From Stephanodiscus triporus (lineage: Eukaryota; Bacillariophyta; Thalassiosirophyceae; Thalassiosirales; Thalassiosiraceae), in the NCBI GenBank assembly GCA_036939755.1, contig JALLAZ010000898.1:1-11349 (forward strand): a DNA stretch of 11,349 nt, in the 5' to 3' direction. Position numbers and translations under genes: made by a program. Below are positions 7,856-11,349 of this stretch, in pieces (the stretch's first letter is position 1; every line of letters begins with the position of its first letter). The notes beneath the pieces are model-generated. The model made no database searches and was not told where the DNA came from. It was given only the letters and a program-made list of their open reading frames with translations.

Positions 7856-9413
7856 CTAACATGTTTTGGATCTACAATCCGGAATAAGCACATGTTCTGA
7901 TTTGTCAGGAATGAATAATTCAAAAATGTCTTCCAATCCTGGTGGATAAACATCTTCCCATACCTTCCACCTATCAGCACAGCAAATGAGTGGGATATTT
8001 TTCTGTTTGCAATATGTTGACAGTGATGCGGTCCCAATTTTGTTTACAATCCCCTTCCCTTCCTGCAATATGCAGTCGGCTCCCACGATCACCAACTCAA
8101 TTTTGCCTTGTTCTATATATTGCCGGAATTTCTGATCAGAAAGCAATGTTGCTCCAGGTACGTCGGCAGCCATCAGCTCCCCTTCATCTCCTGGAGTACT
8201 CTGACTACACAGCACTTTGACTCCGTTTGACTCCTCTTGCAGCCGTTCAAGAATCTTTTTCACGGTTGAGGAGCGAGAAAATGTACCAATCGCAAAAACA
8301 GTAGCAGACGGCGAGTTCAGCGTCCACTGTGCGTAATATCGCATTATCGTTTCGAATCCCAGGTCAACACATTTCCCGATTTCTTCATCTAACGACTGAC
8401 GCAAATTTTCTCCCACTCTGTCACTATCGGGGTTAGTTTGCATTCTCCGATCAAACTCATTCATCAAATTTACTATGGGTACCATGCTCGGTCGTAACAT
8501 GGCGATAGAATGAGGTATACTGGGCTGACCAAAACTGCTTTGTAAATTATGAGTATTCTCTCTACCGGCGTTTGTATGGGCAGCAGCAAGCGTTAGAGCT
8601 TGCCGGGCAAGAAATGCGGCTCCGTTTACCCGATCCCGCTCCCATGTTCTTATGTCCTCTGGCAGCTTGCAAAAGGAAAAATTTCGAAGTATTGTAGTCA
8701 GAGTAAGAGTTAAGCAAATACGAAATGCAAAGGCGAGGCACGTCACACACATTTAAATAAAAACCCAACGTGGCGTGATGGAAGGCCAATTTCAATGCAG
8801 GGACGCAAGGTTCCATCATATCCAAAAAATCCTCGATGGTCAAGATTTTCATTTCATCGTGCTCTGTCCCTTTCATCTCGAGGTTCGACCACATCGACGA
8901 GGATCTCGCATCGGTGTTCTTCAAGATGTCAGCAACACCATCATCCCCAGCCGGAGACGAGAGGCGACACGCTGGCAATGTTAATGCGAATGGGTAGACG
9001 CGTATAATACGCCCGCCGAATGCACCACCAGAGCGGTCACTCGAAATATCGACGTGCAAACCCTGTTTGATACAGTTGCGTAAACATGACACACCCCTGT
9101 CGTCGCCACCGCCGAATATCTCTGCTAGATTAGTCTCCTCAAGCAGTTCTCTCAATGCAGCTTCTAATGGATTGGCATCATCATCTTCGATGCTGCCGCT
9201 GATTCCGGCCCAATGGCCTGGGAAGGTGGGCATCGTGGCGCATCGGCGAAAGAGGGCAACTTGCTGCTGCTGCTGATGGTGCACAGGTCGAGGGCCTTCG
9301 TTCGGGCGGAGGATGAAGACACTGACGACCCGTTTGATGGATAAGCTCACCATTGCGCAGTTGCATTCGCATTCAAGCAGACGCGATGAAGAGGGAAGAG
9401 GAATGGCATGCAT
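7856..9413 (-). CDS. Nudix hydrolase-like / eIF2B-like fusion protein (two exons)
   Basis: Exon 1 is 9413-8751 and exon 2 is 8665-7856, both phase 0, giving 490 residues. Residues about 28-150 form a Nudix-like domain: VALFRRC...TFPGHWAGISGSIE, then REL-L-EE-T-N-L (R88, E89, E92, E93), the metal-binding half of the Nudix box. The first half is not canonical: one extra residue, no aligned G-x5-E glutamate, and Asn in place of the late Gly. Exon 2 is an eIF2B alpha/beta/delta-type domain with GADCIL at 416 and NKIGT at 429-433. Nudix/eIF2B-like fusions with a similar GSI...RE..EET box are known from fungi; their substrate is not established. ATG 9353 (MVSLSIKRVV) is the alternative start and would fit the Nudix strand directly. 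No role in translation can be assumed. The gene ends 68 bp before the ART-RING-DTC start. Confidence 0.85.
8666..8750 (-). other. 85 nt intron in the Nudix/eIF2B-like gene
   Basis: Donor GTGTGTGACG directly follows the codon for Asn (FYLN). The acceptor is TTTTCCTTTTGCAAG, and exon 2 resumes at LPEDIRTWERDR. Both flanks are phase 0. A donor nine bases downstream (GTGCCT at 8741) would also keep frame and add three residues. Each frame stays open past its splice site, so the join is inferred from domain continuity and splice signals. Confidence 0.8.
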
Positions 9414-9487
9414 ATTCTTTCGTGAGTGATCTAGAGGATATCTACTTATTCCCACGTGAAAGATCGTATGATCTTTTCTAGAACGAT
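9414..9487. promoter_or_regulatory. Short upstream region with G-box and inverted repeat
   Basis: A CACGTG palindrome (9453-9458), the core site of bHLH and bZIP factors, is followed at once by an inverted repeat AAAGATC-gtat-GATCTTT (9459-9476). The region is directly upstream of the Nudix/eIF2B-like gene start at 9413, a sensible promoter position. Function is inferred from motif and place only. Confidence 0.4.
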
Positions 9488-9494
9488 ATGACAA

Positions 9495-10362
9495 CCAAGA
9501 GAAGGCGGGAGCGTGTTTATCGATATCCTCCCGCGGGCAAAGATACGAAGGTCAACACGACGGTCAGGATCCACGTCGGAGAACCCGGAGCGATGGCTAC
9601 ACTATCAGGGGATGATTGTCGAGGAAAGTTTCCCCGTGATCAACTTAAGAAGCGTATCGAGTATCTCTTTAGAAATGAAACTACCAAAACTTAAAACTCA
9701 ATTGCTTTTCCTAGCCTATGACTAGTGTGGCGTTTGACGGCGACACGGATTTCATGATGGTCACCGTTCGTCTCCCCATCGCAACCTCTGTTATTGCCCC
9801 AGCAGTAATGAACCGCAAAGATAGACGCAAGGTGACCTGTCTAGCGGCAACTGGCTCACAGGTTCGCCAATCGGTGCATTTCATCACACCATCACACCGT
9901 CACACCTCCTCCAAGACAAATGATACTTGAAAATGATCTCGGCTTCGCTGGGATGTTGGCATCAATACAAGCAGTGGAGCTTCCTCCGAACGTCCTCGCC
10001 GTCATTCCTGACCAGTTAGGGGTGTCAGGAGTCCGGCTGACCTGAATGTGCCGACTTAATCTCAACGAGCATAACATTTTGGCATCGCAAAGTTGTCAGA
10101 AGCAACTCTGTGCACCAAGGATCGTCATGAACCCATTCACTGCACTCTCGAACAGTGATCGCAGCAGTTGATGCGATAGGTTTGTTCTGTCAGTCGCCTC
10201 ATACTCAGTGGATGTTTTGTGTCGCATCTCCGCATGCGCAAATTACACGATGAATTCCAGCAGTCGTTTTTGTACGACCTATCTTTTGCTCTGAGGCATC
10301 GTAAGGGAGGCGAGTCGAGTAGCCATTCTAATAGTATTATTGCGAATAGATTCGAACACAGT
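9495..10362. other. Region with only weak ORFs
   Basis: No gene is recognised here. On the plus strand, 9488-9694 opens 68 codons (basic start MTTKRRRERVYRYPPAGK) and an overlapping frame from 9513 opens 70, but neither resembles a known family. At 9920-10045 a 41-residue plus-strand ORF (MILENDLGFAGMLASIQA onward) has protein-like composition and could be a terminal exon of an unrecognised spliced gene. The rest appears to be non-coding and probably includes the 3' UTR of the CX9C gene. No tRNA or other structured RNA was found. Confidence 0.4.
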
Positions 10363-10705
10363 CTACTTTCGGTTAACCTGATTGGAATGGAAAAATAGTG
10401 GATTCTTTTTCATACATTGAATCAGAATGTCGGTCTGTCTTGGACAACGAACTAACTTGTCCTGTGTGAGTCCAGGAATAATAACCACACAAAGGAAAGC
10501 AAAATAGAAGAGTGGCATCATTTAGTAGAAAGCTTGAAGCTTGACCCGTCTTGGCCAACGTGGCCTGTCGAGTTCGTCTATTATATGGACTCACCGCATG
10601 AGACCTAACTTTCTTATCAGCGGCACAATCCTCCAAATCAATGTACTGTTTTGCACATGGGCCATGTCGCAGTTTATCCCCGCTGTCAAACCTCTCTGCG
10701 TTCAT
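10363..10705 (-). CDS. Small twin CX9C (CHCH-type) protein, two exons
   Basis: Exon 1 is 10705-10595 (37 codons) and exon 2 is 10461-10363 (32 codons plus TAG), joined at phase 0 to give 69 residues. Exon 1 carries C17-x9-C27 (CAKQYIDLEDC) and exon 2 carries C43-x9-C53 (CPRQTDILIQC), with 15 residues between the pairs. This is the coiled-coil-helix twin CX9C signature of proteins imported into the mitochondrial intermembrane space and oxidised by the Mia40/CHCHD4 relay. Many act in respiratory-complex (often cytochrome oxidase) assembly. I cannot assign a subfamily. The tail after the last Cys (MKKNPLFFH) is basic and aromatic. The start is the ATG before NAERFDSGDK, since upstream codons lack family features. 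It is divergent from the FCP gene at 11281. Confidence 0.8.
10462..10594 (-). other. 133 nt intron in the twin CX9C gene
   Basis: A consensus donor GTGAGTCC follows the codons for RSHA. The acceptor is CCTGGACTCACACAG, followed by GAC AAG TTA (DKL). Without splicing, the frame runs on into sequence lacking the second cysteine pair; with it, the second CX9C is in frame at the expected distance. A pyrimidine-rich stretch (CTTTCCTTTG) lies about 35 nt before the acceptor. Confidence 0.82.
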
Positions 10706-10826
10706 GATGCGTGTAAGTTGATGAGGCACAGATGACTGGTGTGAGTTGGGAGGCAAGAACGGAGATATTATGGTACCATAGTGGCGGCTGGTGTTGCGGA
10801 CGGCAATGTCGACAAGCGAGAGAGGA

Positions 10827-10847
10827 GGGGCGGGGTGGGGGGCGGGG
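10827..10847 (+). other. G-quadruplex motif
   Basis: Four guanine runs of 4, 4, 6 and 4 are separated by single-base loops C, T and C. Single-base loops favour very stable parallel quadruplexes. The G-rich strand is plus. For the CX9C gene this is the template strand, about 120-145 bp upstream of its ATG. Confidence 0.75.
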
Positions 10848-10977
10848 TGGAGCGAGAGAACAGAGAGAGATAGAATGGAAGTCACGGATAAAATTTTGTT
10901 AAGAGATTCGTTGTTGTGTGAGTGTGAGATTCGTTGTGTTGTGTGGCGATGAGGAGGGTGATGTGGTTCAGATTTTC

Positions 10978-11057
10978 TGGCCGTCATCGTCGTCGCCTAC
11001 TAAAAGCCTGCCTGGATGGGCGTGGTGGCCGTCATCGTCATCGCCGCCTGGGCGTGG
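10978..11057. repeat. Imperfect tandem direct repeat upstream of the FCP gene
   Basis: Copy 1 (10978-11025, 48 bp) and copy 2 (11026-11057, 32 bp) both begin TGGCCGTCATCGTC and both end CTGG...GGGCGTGG or CTGGGCGTGG. Copy 2 lacks about 16 bp in the middle (the TACTAAAAGCCTG part). It lies about 225-300 bp before the FCP ATG. Confidence 0.8.
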
Positions 11058-11174
11058 TGTCTCCGTTGTGTTGTGGAGTGAGGTTGGCGAAAGAACACGT
11101 ACATACTGGAATCTACGTAGGAATAGTAAAGTGCATTGCTGCTCCCAAAACATTTTTGTTATGTTGAGAGGATT

Positions 11175-11203
11175 AAGAGGATCGATGACTCATCGATCCT
11201 CTT
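11175..11203. promoter_or_regulatory. 29 bp perfect palindrome centred on TGACTCA
   Basis: Fourteen-base arms flank a single central C at 11189. The left arm is AAGAGGATCGATGA, and the right arm is its exact reverse complement. A further five-base pairing (GATTA with TAATC) extends it beyond a three-base bulge. The centre reads ATGACTCAT, the classical GCN4/AP-1-type bZIP half-site pair. It is 78 bp upstream of the FCP/LHC start, so it could be a promoter element, or a hairpin if transcribed. Confidence 0.75.
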
Positions 11204-11280
11204 CGTAATCCTCCGCCGATCCATTTCCATTCATTGCAAACTCATAATTCTCATCTCAGCATCCGTCCGCAACCTAAAAC

Positions 11281-11349
11281 ATGATGAAGCTCGCCATCGC
11301 CTCCGCTCTTGTCGGCTCTGCTGTAGCGTTTGCACCCGCGCCAACTGCC
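11281..11349 (+). CDS. Plastid-targeted precursor, probably FCP/LHC antenna protein (5' end only)
   Basis: Only the first 23 codons are in the window. The reading is Met-Met-Lys-Leu followed by a short hydrophobic segment (AIASALVGSAV) and AFAPAP. This is a bipartite heterokont plastid-targeting presequence: an ER signal peptide cleaved before Phe in the ASAFAP-type motif, then a transit peptide starting FAPAP. The short MKLAIASAL-type start is characteristic of diatom fucoxanthin chlorophyll a/c-binding proteins, thylakoid light-harvesting antennae. Other plastid-imported proteins share the motif, so the FCP/LHC assignment is likely rather than proven. Two tandem ATGs allow initiation at 11281 or 11284; family members usually begin MK, which favours the second. 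Confidence 0.7.
   Translation, partial: MMKLAIASALVGSAVAFAPAPTA

Larger units (their letters stand above)
10706..11280. promoter_or_regulatory. Shared divergent promoter region of the CX9C and FCP/LHC genes
   Basis: About 575 bp separates two divergent starts. It contains a 12 bp palindrome TATGGTACCATA (10769-10780), a purine-rich tract with a G-quadruplex motif (about 10814-10870), a 23 bp direct repeat of GAGATTCGTTGT (10903 and 10926), an imperfect 48 bp direct repeat (10978-11057) and a 29 bp palindrome (11175-11203). No ORF here looks coding. It must hold the promoters and 5' leaders of both genes; the individual element roles are inferred. Confidence 0.6.

Noticed and set aside
7226..7887. 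Plus-strand ORFs antisense to the ART-like region
   Set aside because: They are complements of the minus-strand coding region, which carries the recognisable PARP-type motifs. The plus-strand translations show no family features.
8562..8665. Extension of the Nudix frame past the intron to a stop at 8562
   Set aside because: The translation beyond 8750 loses domain similarity, while the other frame resumes at a good acceptor with the eIF2B-like domain.
10340..10365. TTCGAA-containing stretch resembling a tRNA T-loop
   Set aside because: The flanking bases cannot form a T stem, and no acceptor or anticodon arm can be drawn around it.
10373..10987. Single 204-codon minus-strand ORF over the CX9C gene
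   Set aside because: It reads through a consensus GTGAGT donor and misses the second cysteine pair, and its N-terminal part comes from the pyrimidine-rich promoter strand. The spliced 69-residue model explains the cysteines better.

Overview
The window looks like nuclear DNA of a diatom, probably a centric one. The strongest clue is the right edge, where a plastid precursor begins with a signal peptide ending in the heterokont AVAFAP cleavage motif typical of fucoxanthin chlorophyll a/c-binding (FCP/LHC) proteins. Other support: short GT-AG introns (85 and 133 nt), a stramenopile-type cluster of WRKY19-like zinc fingers, and low-complexity Ser/Pro/His-rich protein architecture. The organism call is inference; no rRNA or plastid marker is present.

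Layout. Positions 1-1116 hold no gene I can name: one weak ORF on the minus strand and a 21-22 bp tandem repeat at 624-709. A single 4.2 kb intronless gene (1117-5304, +) encodes a 1395-residue, largely disordered protein with a Ser/Asp/Ala-rich N-terminus, seven ~42-residue Pro/Gln/His/Tyr repeats, a second Pro-rich repeat set, and four evenly spaced C-x4-C-x9-C-x2-H fingers near the C-terminus. It converges on a minus-strand gene (7787-5997) that combines an ADP-ribosyltransferase (PARP-like) segment, a RING-H2 finger and a Deltex C-terminal (DTC) domain. That gene is broken by three closely spaced single-base frame slips, all in the same direction, which together restore the frame. Its 3' end lies in a 218 bp tandem duplication (5748-6161).

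Only 68 bp upstream of it, on the same strand, is a two-exon Nudix plus eIF2B-like fusion gene (9413-7856). Positions 9495-10362 contain only weak ORFs. A small two-exon gene (10705-10363, -) encodes a 69-residue twin CX9C protein, with one CX9C motif per exon. It is divergent from the FCP/LHC gene starting at 11281. The ~575 bp between them holds a G-quadruplex motif, imperfect direct repeats, and a 29 bp palindrome centred on a bZIP-type TGACTCA site.

The most interesting element is the ART + RING-H2 + DTC locus. It places in one polypeptide the activities that the animal PARP9 and DTX3L proteins supply as a heterodimer, and it lies next to a Nudix-domain gene.
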